Assembly: GCA_035656635.1 (NCBI GenBank)
Contig: DASRSD010000043.1
Coordinates: 1-60,633, forward strand
Length of the DNA stretch: 60,633 bases
DNA from: Pirellulales bacterium
GTDB taxonomy: Bacteria > Planctomycetota > Planctomycetia > Pirellulales > JADZDJ01
Direction of reading: 5' to 3'
The translations under genes and the position numbers were made by a program. The notes beneath the pieces are model-generated. The model was not told the DNA's origin. It saw only the letters and a list, made by a program, of their open reading frames with translations, and made no database searches. Shown piece after piece: positions 25,782 to 35,000 of this stretch. Positions within the stretch are counted from its first letter, which is position 1. The number at the start of each line of letters is the position of its first letter.

Positions 25782-27113
25782 TCAGGGAACTGCTTCAATC
25801 GTTGGCGCGCTGGCGCCGGCGGCCGGCTTAATTCCCAACAGCTTGGCCACTGTAGGATGCAAACGCAACGTGCTCACTTCGCCCAAATCTTTGCCGGGCA
25901 GTTCGGAACCCCAACAGCTCAACACGGCAAAGCCCAGCATCTTCCGGTCCTCGGCCGGATCGTAACCGTGCATGCCTTTCATTGCGCGGGCGTCTGATTC
26001 GGCCGGGGCGGTTATTCCATCGATGTGCGTGCTAAAGTCGTAGCCCGCCTGCATGTTGATCACAATATCGCCCGTGCGACTGTTGTTTGCGTACGCAAAT
26101 TTTTCGGGCAAATCTTCCCGCAGCCAGAATTTTACAAAGGGGGCATCCTTCAGCCGGGCAATAATTGCCTGCTTGACCGCGTCGCGCTGCGGGCCGGGAA
26201 CATCGTTCAAGTACACGTTCGCCAGGCTGCCGCTGGTATCGACGACGACTGAATCAGGCACGTCGGCGCCGCCGATCAACTTCCGCGCGTTGACCAGCGT
26301 TTTTACCGTGTCCATGCCGTGATCGGCGGTAATGAGCACGTACAGCTTATCTCCCGGCTGCGCATGTTTCTGAAAAATATCTGCCACTTCCTCGACGATT
26401 TTCTGCAAAACCTGGTCGGCTTCATGAACGGCCTTGGTGGTGGCTTCCGCTTCCGGCCCGGCGACGTGCCCGGCATGGTCGATCGCAAAGCAATAACCCA
26501 TCAACAGCCGCAGCGGTTCCTGATGATTGGGAACGTCAAAATCTTTGCGATACACGTCGACCAGGTTCTCCAGCCGCTGGGTGTCTGTTTCATTCTGGTC
26601 GAATTTATCGCTGGGATTGAAAATGGTGGCATGTGGCGAGCCGGCAGGCAACTTGTCTTCTTTTTGAGAAAGCGGCCAATCCCACACTGCCGACCGCACT
26701 CCTTGCCGCGCCGCGGTAATCCAAATAGGTTCCGCTTGCAGCAAGTTAGGATCGCTGGGCATGTTGTATTCCTGACCCAGGCTGGTGTCTTTGAACTTGT
26801 TGGAAACAATGCCGTGCAATCCTGCGCCTACGCCGGTCGCTTCCGAAACGTGGCTGGGAAAGGTGAGCGAGGGGAAAATGGGAACCAATTGCTTGGTGTA
26901 CGCGCCGTGCTCCATCAAGCTTTTCAAAAACGGCGATTGCCCACGATCCACATAATCGCCCCGGTTGCCGTCCACGCTGATCCACAGCACCGTGTTTTTG
27001 CCGGCAGCCGGCGCCTCGGCCGCTGTTGCAACCCGCGGGCCGCAAAGGGTCGAACAAGCCAAACACGCCAGCAAACATCGAACAGGCACAATTGCGCGTC
27101 TCATGGTGAACAC
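25782..27113 (-). CDS. Exported type I phosphodiesterase/nucleotide pyrophosphatase
   Basis: Alkaline-phosphatase-superfamily hydrolase of the nucleotide pyrophosphatase/phosphodiesterase type. After a signal peptide (CLLACLACSTLCGPRVATAAEA) come WISVDGNRGDYV (first metal Asp), the nucleophile Thr in FPSLTFPSHVSEATG (~81-95), the second metal set AIDHAGHVAG and TADHGMDTV, and a late HGYDP His. All expected zinc ligands seem present, so it should be active outside the cytoplasm on phosphodiesters or pyrophosphates. The exact substrate is unknown. It lies 80 bp upstream of the propeller gene on the same strand. Confidence 0.92.
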   Translation of the reverse strand: MFTMRRAIVPVRCLLACLACSTLCGPRVATAAEAPAAGKNTVLWISVDGNRGDYVDRGQSPFLKSLMEHGAYTKQLVPIFPSLTFPSHVSEATGVGAGLHGIVSNKFKDTSLGQEYNMPSDPNLLQAEPIWITAARQGVRSAVWDWPLSQKEDKLPAGSPHATIFNPSDKFDQNETDTQRLENLVDVYRKDFDVPNHQEPLRLLMGYCFAIDHAGHVAGPEAEATTKAVHEADQVLQKIVEEVADIFQKHAQPGDKLYVLITADHGMDTVKTLVNARKLIGGADVPDSVVVDTSGSLANVYLNDVPGPQRDAVKQAIIARLKDAPFVKFWLREDLPEKFAYANNSRTGDIVINMQAGYDFSTHIDGITAPAESDARAMKGMHGYDPAEDRKMLGFAVLSCWGSELPGKDLGEVSTLRLHPTVAKLLGIKPAAGASAPTIEAVP

Positions 27114-27208
27114 TCTTCAGAAAGATTGCCACAAAACCAATCTAAAAACTTAACCCGCTCGCTTGGGCATTGTCAACGGCAGGACCGGGTCGATAGGGGG
27201 CATTTGTA

Positions 27209-27232
27209 CATAGCCCGACTGTGTCAATCGGG
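27209..27232. repeat. Family B palindrome
   Basis: CATAGCCCGACTGTGTCAATCGGGC: CCCGACTG pairs imperfectly with CAATCGGG. It lies in the gap between the phosphodiesterase and methyltransferase genes. Related copies lie at 28220-28272 and 35053-35105. Confidence 0.75.
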
Positions 27233-27322
27233 CGACTCCGGCGAGCGAAGAATCCCCGGCGGCTCGCTGCGCTCGATCCAGGCCACCCTCCGTTCATGTT
27301 GACCAGCAAGCTGCCTGCGTTT

Positions 27323-28213
27323 TCAACTCCGCTGCATCAAGCAAATGCCCGACCAGGGCCGCGCACCTTGATACGGCCGACGCGATTCGGGAATGAGCGC
27401 CACCAAGCGCAGCTTGAACGGTAATCGCTTCAACCGCGCCGCGGTCTTCAACAGCGATTGCACATCTTTCGCGCGCCAACCCGCGCGCTGGAAAAACTCC
27501 GGCCCTTCCTCAGGACCGAATTTCAGCGGCACGCCGGCGGCATCCAATTTCTGACCCATTCCCGCTTGCAGCAACTTCAACAACCCGGGCGAAGCCAAGT
27601 CCAACACCCAACTGCGAAAGCTCGCCGGCTGCGCCAAATCTTTCGCCAGGCTACTGACTTCCTCGGGCGATAAATAAATCAGCAGCCCCTCGGTCAGCAC
27701 CAGCACCTTTTTCGCCTGGCTGCCTAAATCGGCAAACAATTTGCGCCGCTGGTCCACATCGGCCAGATCCAACCGTATGCGCTCCAATTGGCACACCGGC
27801 CGGTCGTGCTGCAAAATTTCTTCCTTGTAATCGAGCAACTCCGGCAAGTCGACTTCCACCCACCGCAATTGCGCCGGCAGCGACATCCGGTACGGCCGAG
27901 AATCCAGCCCCGCCGCCAAATTCACCACCATGTCGACTCCCTGCTGAACTTCCTGCGAAATAAACCGATCGATCAAAAATGTCCGGGCCACGAACGACCA
28001 GGCGTGCGTTTCGCTCAACGAAAAGCCGGCCGCAATTTGCTTCCCTTGCTCGCCGGCCAATCGGGCCGCAAACGGATCGCGAAACACGGCATCGGCCCGC
28101 TCCGTTTCCCGGGCCCGATACACCGCCACCCAACGGGCCGTATCAGAAATGTTGCGCAGCGAAGGTTCGTGTTGTGCGGTGGATTCAATCGGCATATTCA
28201 CGGATTGGGACAT
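27323..28213 (-). CDS. SAM-dependent methyltransferase (LCM/PpmA-like family)
   Basis: 296 residues of the leucine-carboxyl-methyltransferase-like family (TIGR00027 type). DTARWVAVYRARETERADAVFRD is the characteristic N-terminal helix pair, VVNLAAGLDSRPYRM (~86-100) the SAM-binding motif I, VEVDLPELLDYKEEIL motif II and VLTEGLLIYLSPEEV (~160-174) the post-motif. The acceptor is unknown; related enzymes often modify small molecules or polyketides. ATG 28195 is an alternative start. A family B palindrome begins 7 bp upstream of 28213 and occupies the expected promoter and ribosome-binding region. Confidence 0.9.
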   Translation of the reverse strand: MSQSVNMPIESTAQHEPSLRNISDTARWVAVYRARETERADAVFRDPFAARLAGEQGKQIAAGFSLSETHAWSFVARTFLIDRFISQEVQQGVDMVVNLAAGLDSRPYRMSLPAQLRWVEVDLPELLDYKEEILQHDRPVCQLERIRLDLADVDQRRKLFADLGSQAKKVLVLTEGLLIYLSPEEVSSLAKDLAQPASFRSWVLDLASPGLLKLLQAGMGQKLDAAGVPLKFGPEEGPEFFQRAGWRAKDVQSLLKTAARLKRLPFKLRLVALIPESRRPYQGARPWSGICLMQRS

Positions 28214-28219
28214 ATTATA

Positions 28220-28272
28220 TAGCCCGACTGTGTCAGTCGGGACGGGCCGCTTATGTCAGTCGGGACGGGCCG
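28220..28272. repeat. Family B palindromes with duplicated half
   Basis: TAGCCCGACTGTGTCAGTCGGGACGGGCCGC is followed by a second TATGTCAGTCGGGACGGGCCGC half, a partial tandem duplication. CCCGACTG pairs with CAGTCGGG. Confidence 0.8.
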
Positions 28273-28472
28273 CTGGCGCCGGTCGGGCGAAACCAGCACT
28301 GCAACCCAAATTATCCACGATCGGCATCGAAAGAAAAAGCGGCGAACCTTTCGCGGCTAATTCTGTCTTGCCGGCGTTGCCTCGGCTGCAACCAATGCCT
28401 TAAATCCACGATTGCGAGCAACCACATCGCAATTGGACTTGATTTCGTTCGTAGACGAGGGAAAATTTGAGT

Positions 28473-28709
28473 ATGGTCATCCAAGGTCGCGTACATCATG
28501 GCGTCGTCGTTCTGGAGGGCAACCAGTCGTTGCCCGAGGGAGCGGCGGTAACTATCGTGTATCAAGATAAACCTGCGGCAACCACGGAACGCAAAATGAA
28601 GCGCGTTCAATTTCCGCTCGTATCCAGTGATCGTCCGGGAGCGCTTCATTTGACCAGCGAGCGGATCGCTGAAATCATGGACGAGGAAGATGCTGCTTCC
28701 GGACATTAA
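28473..28709 (+). CDS. Putative antitoxin of a PIN-type toxin pair
   Basis: 78 residues from ATG 28473, or 80 from a TTG at 28467 that sits 5 nt after GAGGG. It begins VIQGRVHHGVVVLEGNQSLPEGAAVTIVY, a beta-hairpin-rich start like DUF104/AF2212-type antitoxins. An acidic tail (SERIAEIMDEEDAASGH) could bind the toxin. Function is inferred from position: it overlaps the PIN toxin gene by 20 bp in another frame. Confidence 0.75.
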   Translation: MVIQGRVHHGVVVLEGNQSLPEGAAVTIVYQDKPAATTERKMKRVQFPLVSSDRPGALHLTSERIAEIMDEEDAASGH

Positions 28710-29115
28710 CGTTTGGCTCGCGCTCACATTTGCGTCTCACGAGCATCATCGTGCTGCCAAGCAGTGGTACGATAGTCTTGTCGGTGAGATTTGCTTTTTC
28801 TCTCGAATCAGCCAACAAGGGTTTTTGCGCTTGGCGACTAATACAACCGTGTTTGGTAGTGAAGCTCTCACGCCAGCGGCGGCCTGGAACAAGTATGATC
28901 TAATGCTCTCTGATCCATCTATCGAGTATCGGGATGAACTAGCAGGCATTGAGGTCACCTGGAGAGAAATCACACAACAAGCGGCATTTTCAGTGAGCAA
29001 ATGGACCGACGCTTATCTGGCCGCCTTTGCAAAAGTCGCTGGTCTTGAAATTGTGACATTCGATAAGGGATTTGCTCGCTTCCAAGATTTGAAATGCACA
29101 ATTCTTTCGGTTTAA
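28690..29115 (+). CDS. vapC: PIN-domain toxin ribonuclease (Mtu PIN family)
   Basis: 141 residues. It begins MLLPDINVWLALTFASHEHHRAAKQW with the first catalytic Asp. The second acidic site is unclear. The third is KWTDAYLAAFAKVAGLEIVTFDKGF with Asp ~111 and Asp ~131, matching the mycobacterial-type VapC family. It is predicted to cut RNA and be held inactive by the preceding protein. This pair is less GC-rich than the flanking genes, as expected for a mobile module. An aminotransferase starts 3 bp after its stop. Confidence 0.9.
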   Translation: MLLPDINVWLALTFASHEHHRAAKQWYDSLVGEICFFSRISQQGFLRLATNTTVFGSEALTPAAAWNKYDLMLSDPSIEYRDELAGIEVTWREITQQAAFSVSKWTDAYLAAFAKVAGLEIVTFDKGFARFQDLKCTILSV

Positions 29116-29118
29116 ACC

Positions 29119-30267
29119 ATGCACTCCTGGCTCTCCTCTCGCTCTGTAGCGTTCGATAGCTCCGGCATCCGCAAGGTGTTTGACCTGGCGGCGAAGATGA
29201 AAGACCCCATCAATCTTTCCATCGGCCAGCCAGATTTCGACGTGCCGGAGCCGGCCCGTCGGGCCATGGTGGAGGCCGTCGAGAACCGCAAAAACGGTTA
29301 CTCTCAAACGCAAGGCATTGCGCCGCTGCTTGAAAAGCTGCAAACGCAACTGGCGACGCAGTACAAGCACGCCGATCGAAAAGTGTTCGTCACCAGCGGC
29401 ACTAGCGGCGGTTTGCTGCTGGTGATGATGGCGCTGGTGAACCCCGGCGACGAAGTGATTTTGTTCGATCCGTACTTTGTCACCTACGAGCCGTTGGTGA
29501 AATTGATGGGGGGCCGTGCGGTGTTGATCGACACGTATCCCCATTTCACGCTCGATTTGGATCAGGTCCGCGCCGCCATTACGCCCCGCACCAAGGCGAT
29601 TTTATTCGACAGCCCCGCCAACCCGACGGGCGTGGTGGCCACGCCGGCCGAAGTGGAAGGACTGGCCAAGTTGGCCGCCGAGCGCAATATCGCGCTCATC
29701 AGCGATGAAATTTACAGCACGTTTTGCTATCTGCCGTCTTCCACTGGGAGCGGGTCGGGTGAGGGCGCCGGATTCGTCTCGCCGGCCAAGTTCAACCCAC
29801 AAACGATTGTGGTCGAGGGATTTTCCAAAACATTCGCCATGACCGGTTGGCGAGTGGGTTTTGCACACGGTCCGGCCGCCGTCATTGACGAAATGATGAA
29901 GCTGCAGCAATACACCTTTGTGTGTGCCCCGCAGCCGGCGCAATGGGCCTGCGTGACCGCACTGGGCTTGGATATGCAAGTGCACATCGACGCCTACCGT
30001 TACAAGCGCGACATGCTGATCGAGGGTTTGCGCGGCGTGTACGAAATCGCCCAGCCCGAGGGAGCATTTTACATCTTCCCCAAAGTGCCCGAAAGCAGCG
30101 GCGCCAAATCTGCCAGCGAATTCGTGGAACGGGCAATTGAAAATCAACTGCTGATCATTCCCGGGAAGATTTTTTCCAGCCGCGACACGCATTTCCGCAT
30201 TTCCTACGCGGCGGAAAATCGGACCATTGAACGCGGCATTGAAGTACTGCTCAAGCTGGCCAAGTAA
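29119..30267 (+). CDS. PLP-dependent aminotransferase class I/II
   Basis: 382 residues of fold-type I. Visible are INLSIGQPDFDVPEP, the substrate/PLP segment FVTSGTSGGLLLVMMALVNPGD, FDSPANPTGVV (~169-179), SDEIYSTF and the PLP-binding Lys in GFSKTFAMTGWRVGFAHG (Lys ~237), then RISYAAENRTIERGIEVL. It resembles aspartate/aromatic aminotransferases of the AspC/PatA group; the amino donor cannot be told. Residues ~206-219 (SSTGSGSGEGAGF), before the PLP lysine strand, are encoded by DNA that looks like a decayed family C palindrome (29736-29770). Confidence 0.93.
   Translation: MHSWLSSRSVAFDSSGIRKVFDLAAKMKDPINLSIGQPDFDVPEPARRAMVEAVENRKNGYSQTQGIAPLLEKLQTQLATQYKHADRKVFVTSGTSGGLLLVMMALVNPGDEVILFDPYFVTYEPLVKLMGGRAVLIDTYPHFTLDLDQVRAAITPRTKAILFDSPANPTGVVATPAEVEGLAKLAAERNIALISDEIYSTFCYLPSSTGSGSGEGAGFVSPAKFNPQTIVVEGFSKTFAMTGWRVGFAHGPAAVIDEMMKLQQYTFVCAPQPAQWACVTALGLDMQVHIDAYRYKRDMLIEGLRGVYEIAQPEGAFYIFPKVPESSGAKSASEFVERAIENQLLIIPGKIFSSRDTHFRISYAAENRTIERGIEVLLKLAK
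29736..29770. repeat. Decayed family C palindrome inside the aminotransferase
   Basis: TCTTCCACTGGGAGCGGGTCGGGTGAGGGCGCCG resembles the common form CTCTCCCxxTGGGAGAGGGTCGGGGTGAGGG with several changes. The hairpin is largely lost but the frame is kept. Confidence 0.45.
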
Positions 30268-30320
30268 AAGTCGGATTTTCGCCGGAACTTTGTGCCCAGA
30301 ATAGTGTTCTTCGTGATAGC

Positions 30321-30362
30321 GGCCAGTTGCACATTCGGCCAGTTGCACATTCGGCCAGTGCA
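30321..30362. repeat. 16-bp tandem repeat
   Basis: GGCCAGTTGCACATTC occurs twice in direct tandem (30321-30336, 30337-30352) followed by a partial third unit (GGCCAGTGCA). It lies in the gap before the dioxygenase gene. Confidence 0.85.
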
Positions 30363-30455
30363 AGCTTTGGCCGGCTGCGGCAACAGTAAGGTAATGCCCG
30401 GGCTTGCGTAGGACTGCCCCGGTGAATCATGGGGCGAACAGTCAAGGAAGTTTTT

Positions 30456-31343
30456 ATGAAATCGTTGCATGGACCCCATTCGCGGCGGCAATTTTTGGGA
30501 GGCGTTGCTGCCGGAGCGTCGGCGTTTTCGACCTGCGGGCTTTCAACCTTTTCGGCGCGGGGAGCTTTTGCCGAGGCTTTGCAAATTACGCCGCGGCTGA
30601 CCGAAGGACCGTTCTATCCCGACAAGCTGCCGCTGGATACCGATAACGATTTAATCATTGTCAACGATTCGCTCACCCCTGCCATCGGCGAAATTACGCA
30701 CCTGGCCGGCCGCATTCTCAGTGCCGCCGGCGAGCCCATCCGCAATGCTTACGTGGAAATTTGGCAGGTCGACAATAGTGGCATTTACTTGAACTCGCAC
30801 GACCGCAACGAGGACAAGCGCGACAAAAACTTCCAAGGTTATGGGCGGTTCCTGACCGCAGCGGATGGCAGCTATTATTTCCGCACCATCAAGCCGGTGC
30901 ATTATACCGGCCGCACGGCACACATTCACTTCGGCATCAGCAAAAACGGCCAGCGCATTTACACCACGCAGTTGTTCATCAAGGGAAATCCGGAGAACGA
31001 GCGCGACGGCGTCTTCAACGGCATGCGCGATCCAAAGGCGAAGGATAGCGTGCTGGTCGATTTCAAGCCGCTGCCCGATTCTAAAATTGGCGAGCTATCG
31101 GCCAAGTTCGACATTGTGATGGGCCTGACGCCGGAGGATGTGAAAAAAGACGACGGCGACAAAATTAAAGGGGGCGTGGGAAAATCGGAAATGCAGCAAG
31201 GCGGCGGCCGCGGCTTCGGCGGTCCCGGCCCCGGTGGCGGTCCTGGTCCCGGCGGTGGCCCGCAGGGACGTTTGGGCGGTGGACCGCCAGGCGGTTTCGG
31301 CGGACCACCGGGTGGTCGTGGTTTCGGTCCGCCACCAGATTGA
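30456..31343 (+). CDS. Tat-exported intradiol ring-cleavage dioxygenase-like protein
   Basis: 295 residues from ATG 30456, which has AAGGAAG 5 nt upstream. The twin-arginine signal SRRQFLGGVAAGASAF predicts folded export. The catechol-dioxygenase-like beta sandwich includes TEGPFYPDKLPLDTD, GRILSAAGEPIRNAYVEIWQVDNSGIY, GSYYFRTIKPVHYTGRTAHIHFG and YTTQLFIKG. The candidate iron(III) ligands, Tyr in NSGIY and HY...AHIH, are in place, so oxygen-dependent cleavage of an aromatic diol in the periplasm is plausible. The last ~60 residues are a Gly/Pro-rich tail of GGGPGPGG-type repeats with no known role. Confidence 0.9.
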   Translation: MKSLHGPHSRRQFLGGVAAGASAFSTCGLSTFSARGAFAEALQITPRLTEGPFYPDKLPLDTDNDLIIVNDSLTPAIGEITHLAGRILSAAGEPIRNAYVEIWQVDNSGIYLNSHDRNEDKRDKNFQGYGRFLTAADGSYYFRTIKPVHYTGRTAHIHFGISKNGQRIYTTQLFIKGNPENERDGVFNGMRDPKAKDSVLVDFKPLPDSKIGELSAKFDIVMGLTPEDVKKDDGDKIKGGVGKSEMQQGGGRGFGGPGPGGGPGPGGGPQGRLGGGPPGGFGGPPGGRGFGPPPD

Positions 31344-31379
31344 AATCGGTAGAGCAAGTATGACAAAAGTGTATCGGCG

Positions 31380-31431
31380 ATAGCCGGATGCTCACAGCAT
31401 CCGGTCCGGAAGGTGTGGCCTTCCGGCTATC
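31380..31431. terminator. Double hairpin between convergent genes
   Basis: CCGGATGCT/AGCATCCGG and CCGGAAGG/CCTTCCGG stem-loops stand side by side, and ATAGCCGG/CCGGCTAT could close an outer stem. It lies between the ends of the dioxygenase (+) and the methyltransferase (-), so a bidirectional terminator is plausible, though T-runs are lacking. Confidence 0.5.
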
Positions 31432-31455
31432 CGCAGCGCTAAAATTCCCTCTGCG

Positions 31456-32016
31456 CTAAACAACAAACGGCACGAGCATGCGCACTTCGCGTTTGAATTG
31501 CAAATAAGCGTCGCCAAATTCGTCGGTGAGTACTCGTTCTTCTCGCCGAATTTTCAGCGCGCACGTGATGGCAATCAGCGCCGCGCCGACAAATGCATCC
31601 ACGGTTCCCATCGTAATCGCGCTGCCGATCGCCCCGGTCACAAAGCCCGTATAAATTGGATGCCGCACCAGCCGATACGGCCCGCCTCGAATCAACCGGT
31701 GCCCTTCCTTTAGCGTAATCGTTCCGCTCCAATACTTCCCCAAAAACACGCGGGCCCAAACCGCAAACAATAAACCGATTGCGGTTACCACCGATCCTAC
31801 AGCGGCCCAGGGCATACGTTCATAGAGCGTATGGTACAGAAACGGCGCGTGATGATCATGAAAAATCAAAAACATACCCAGCGTTAAAGGCAAAACATGC
31901 TGGGCGCGCTCAAAATAGCTTTCCGTCTTCTTCGTTGCCGATGTGAACCGGGCCGCCACAAACCAATAGATGCACCAGGCAATCCACAGCCCCGTATTGG
32001 CCCCATACCAATTCAT
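31456..32016 (-). CDS. ICMT/PEMT-like integral membrane methyltransferase
   Basis: 186 residues with about five hydrophobic segments (LWIAWCIYWFVAARF, HVLPLTLGMFLIF, AVGSVVTAIGLLFAVWARV, FVGAALIAITCAL). The signature GPYRLVRHPIYTGFV (~122-136) followed by EERVLTDEFGDAYLQFKREVRMLVPF is that of the isoprenylcysteine carboxyl methyltransferase/phospholipid methyltransferase family, in which SAM binds near the RHPxY motif. Bacterial members modify lipids or unknown substrates. It is 80 bp downstream of clpX. Confidence 0.92.
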   Translation of the reverse strand: MNWYGANTGLWIAWCIYWFVAARFTSATKKTESYFERAQHVLPLTLGMFLIFHDHHAPFLYHTLYERMPWAAVGSVVTAIGLLFAVWARVFLGKYWSGTITLKEGHRLIRGGPYRLVRHPIYTGFVTGAIGSAITMGTVDAFVGAALIAITCALKIRREERVLTDEFGDAYLQFKREVRMLVPFVV

Positions 32017-32096
32017 GGCAGTTCCGAAATAAAGTGGCGGATGTTTCCTGCCATTTTATTCGTCGGCCGGCGCCGGTTATTAGAAAACGCGCTGCC

Positions 32097-33410
32097 TCAC
32101 GCGCTGTTTTTCTTCTCTTCCACCAGCGGGAAAATCCGCTCGCGGCCGGTCACGTTCTGCTCGGTCACCACATAGCGGGCGCCTTGATTTTCGGGCAGGT
32201 CGTACATCACGTCGAGCATCACTTCTTCAATGATGGAGCGTAGTCCGCGGGCGCCGGTGTCTTTTTCCAGCGCGCGATGCGCGATGGCCCGTAGCGCCGG
32301 CTCGGTAAAGCTGAGGTCGGCGTTTTCCATGGAGAACAGCTTTTGATATTGGCGGATCAGTGCGTTCTTCGGCTCGGTGAGCACGCGGATTAGCGCGGGT
32401 TCGTCGAGCGGCTTGAGCGACGAGATCACCGGCAAGCGGCCCACCAGTTCTGGAATCATGCCGAATTCCAAAATATCGTCGCTGCACACGCTGGTCAGCA
32501 GCTCGCCCAATTCTTTATCTTCGCGCACACCGGTGGGCTGGCCGAAGCCAATGGTTCGCTTGCCCAGCCGCTTGGCGATAATTTCATCCAGCCCCACGAA
32601 CGTGCCGCCGCAGATGAACAAAATGTTGGTGGTGTCCATCTGAATGTATTGCTGCTCCGGATGCTTGCGGCCACCTTGCGGCGGAACGTTGGCCACGGTG
32701 CCTTCCAGCATTTTGAGCAGCGCCTGCTGCACGCCTTCGCCGCTGACATCGCGCGTAATGGAAACGTTGTGGCTCGTTTTGCCGATTTTGTCGATTTCGT
32801 CGATGTACAAAATGCCGCGCTGCGCCGATTCAATGTCGAAATCAGCGGCGTGCAGCAATTTGAGCAGCAAGTTTTCCACATCTTCGCCCACATAGCCGGC
32901 TTCGGTCAGCGTGGTGGCGTCGCCAATGGCGAAAGGCACATGCAAAATTTTGGCCAGCGTGCGGGCCAGCAGCGTCTTGCCGGAACCGGTCGGGCCCAAG
33001 AGCATGATGTTCGATTTATCGACTTCCACGTCGCTGGGCTCGGCGCCCAGCGTCAATCGCTTGTAATGGCTGTGCACCGCAACGGCCAGAACTTTTTTGG
33101 CGTGTTCCTGGCCGATGACGTATTCGTCCAACTGCTGGACAATTTCGCGCGGGCTGGGAATGCGCGCGAACAGTTGCTTGGTGGCGCCGCGGCGACGGCG
33201 TTCCTGATCCAAAATCGATTGGCACAGCTCGATGCACTCTCCGCAGATGTACACGTCGCCGGGGCCTTCCACCAGTGGCCCCACGTCGCGGTAACTTTTG
33301 CGACAGAAGGAACAAAATGCGTTTTTCTTCGTGGTGCCGCCGCCACTGCCGCCGGTCGAAGTCGGACCACCACTGCGCCGGCCAATGTTAATATCGCGCC
33401 CGTTAGGCAT
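32097..33410 (-). CDS. clpX: ATP-dependent protease unfoldase subunit ClpX
   Basis: AAA+ ring that unfolds tagged proteins and feeds them to ClpP. It has 437 residues: a Gly/Thr-rich lead, the zinc-binding domain (CSFCRKS ... ICGECIELC, ~33-65), Walker A GPTGSGKT (~137-144), pore loop GYVGED, Walker [12 protein letters not shown] and the C-terminal small domain with [27 protein letters not shown]. The IGF loop for ClpP docking is present (RTIGFGQ). A usable AAAGGATGAGG lies before the ATG. No clpP is adjacent. Confidence 0.97.
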   Translation of the reverse strand: MPNGRDINIGRRSGGPTSTGGSGGGTTKKNAFCSFCRKSYRDVGPLVEGPGDVYICGECIELCQSILDQERRRRGATKQLFARIPSPREIVQQLDEYVIGQEHAKKVLAVAVHSHYKRLTLGAEPSDVEVDKSNIMLLGPTGSGKTLLARTLAKILHVPFAIGDATTLTEAGYVGEDVENLLLKLLHAADFDIESAQRGILYIDEIDKIGKTSHNVSITRDVSGEGVQQALLKMLEGTVANVPPQGGRKHPEQQYIQMDTTNILFICGGTFVGLDEIIAKRLGKRTIGFGQPTGVREDKELGELLTSVCSDDILEFGMIPELVGRLPVISSLKPLDEPALIRVLTEPKNALIRQYQKLFSMENADLSFTEPALRAIAHRALEKDTGARGLRSIIEEVMLDVMYDLPENQGARYVVTEQNVTGRERIFPLVEEKKNSA

Positions 33411-33673
33411 GCCTCATCCTTTCGAGTTCTCTCCCACCGTTCCGTCTGCGGAGCGGAGAAGATTGAATCATCGGAGTCGCTCGAGTGGCTTGAACTGGAA
33501 AGTTCGCAGTCGCGCCGGGGGCATCCTTGTCCACGCTCGAATTATATTGCTATGTTTCCTTTACCTGTCACAAATAGTCCGGTACCACACTCACCGTCGG
33601 CAATTCTCCGCCGAACGGCAACACTTGCTTGCGCGCTTTGACCGCGCTTGTTGGTGAACTAGTGTAATTCGGT

Positions 33674-33937
33674 CTAACCCTGTTCGCTGTTATCCTTTAC
33701 CTGCTGTTGGATCTTTTCCGCCAAGAGTGTTTTAATGTTTCGGAATTCCTGGTCGCTAAGCTTACCTTGCCGATGCAGTTCCCGAAAATTGCTGAGCAGT
33801 TCGCTGAGCACCGGCCCTTCGTCAACCTTACGATTGCGAAACCTTGACACTACCCAAGCACCCAAGGCGGTAACCGCCGCCATGGCCGCAAATAACAAAC
33901 CCGCCGTGATAAGTTTTTGGGTAGTTGGGTCTCCCAT
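33674..33937 (-). CDS. Small single-pass membrane protein with SHOCT-like tail
   Basis: 87 residues: one membrane helix (ITAGLLFAAMAAVTALGAWVV, ~10-30), a basic stop (SRFRNRK), then LLSNFRELHRQGKLSDQEFRNIKTLLAEKIQQQ, which resembles the short helical pair (LxxLxxxGxISxxEF) of SHOCT domains, thought to mediate oligomerisation. Function is unknown. It lies upstream of clpX on the same strand with a 263-bp gap. Confidence 0.8.
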   Translation of the reverse strand: MGDPTTQKLITAGLLFAAMAAVTALGAWVVSRFRNRKVDEGPVLSELLSNFRELHRQGKLSDQEFRNIKTLLAEKIQQQVKDNSEQG

Positions 33938-34337
33938 CGAAAACCTGCTGGCAGCCGATCCCAGCGTGCTGTTTGGCTATGACGACACCATTTATTATGG
34001 ATACTCTTGCCAAATCAGTCCAGAATGAAAAATCGGCAAGATTTCGCCAGACCGCACGCTGGGTTATGCTGGAGAAGATTCCGACCACCCTCCGCACTGC
34101 CGCCCGAATGGCTGGCCCAAGTTCAATGGTTGACATGCGTAGAGGCTCCCCTAACTTTGCGGCATCATGATAAATTGCCGATTGACCCATCGTCCGCATC
34201 GGACAAAACCACCCTATCACCGGCTCACCCCATCATTTCGCCGCCCAATCGCTCCGCTAGCGCGTCGCGGCTAAACATCGTTCGTCGTTTATCGATCCGT
34301 ATTCCCCTCGCCCCTCGCCGCTAACCCCTCGTCGCCC
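33938..34337. other. Gap with a family D repeat
   Basis: No supported gene. At 34247-34274 is AATCGCTCCGCTAGCGCGTCGCGGCTAA, nearly identical to 41319-41346. The rest shows no clear promoter or RNA. Confidence 0.5.
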
Positions 34338-34988
34338 ATGCCCACACCCAACAACTTAGATCGAATTCTACGCTGCGGCGTGGTGGCAGTGTTGCGCGCC
34401 CCCAGTGGCGAACTGCTGGCCGACGTCGCCGAGGCACTTTTGGCCGGCGGCGTCGAGGCCATTGAAGTCACTTTTACCGTCCCCCGGGCTCACGAGGTCA
34501 TAGAGCAAGTGGCGGACCGTTTAGGCGACAAACTGCTGTTGGGGGCGGGCACAGTCCTCGATCCGGAAACGGCCCGCACCGCCATTTTGGCCGGGGCGCA
34601 GTTTATCGTCTCTCCCACGCTGAATTTGCAGGTCATTGAGCTTTGCCGGCGGTACAGCAAGTTGGTGATGCCCGGCGCACTAACGCCCACCGAAATTCTT
34701 ACCGCCTGGCAAGCTGGCGCTGATATCGTGAAAGTTTTTCCATCCGATGTTACAGGCCCCGGCTATTTGAAAGCAGTTCTAGCACCGCTGCCGCAAGTGC
34801 GACTCATGCCCACGGGCGGCGTCAATTTGCAAACCGCCGCCGATTTTCTCAAAGCCGGCGCGTGTGCCCTGGGCATTGGCGGATCGCTGGTCAATCCGCA
34901 AGTCATTGCCCGGCGCGAGTTCGGAAAAATTACCGATTTGGCCCGCCAGTACGTCGAAATTGTGCGCAACACCCGCAGCACAACCTAA
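34338..34988 (+). CDS. eda: KDPG/KHG aldolase
   Basis: Class I aldolase that splits 2-keto-3-deoxy-6-phosphogluconate (or 4-hydroxy-2-oxoglutarate) into pyruvate and an aldehyde. In 216 residues: GVVAVLRAPSGE, the catalytic Glu in AIEVTFTVPRA (~44), GAGTVLDPETA, the Schiff-base Lys in DIVKVFPSDVTGPGYLKAV (Lys ~134) and MPTGGVNLQTAADFLKAGACALGIGGSL. Length and motifs are complete. It stands alone, with no edd or kinase neighbour, so an Entner-Doudoroff role cannot be confirmed here. Confidence 0.95.
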   Translation: MPTPNNLDRILRCGVVAVLRAPSGELLADVAEALLAGGVEAIEVTFTVPRAHEVIEQVADRLGDKLLLGAGTVLDPETARTAILAGAQFIVSPTLNLQVIELCRRYSKLVMPGALTPTEILTAWQAGADIVKVFPSDVTGPGYLKAVLAPLPQVRLMPTGGVNLQTAADFLKAGACALGIGGSLVNPQVIARREFGKITDLARQYVEIVRNTRSTT

Positions 34989-35000
34989 TCCCGCACCACG

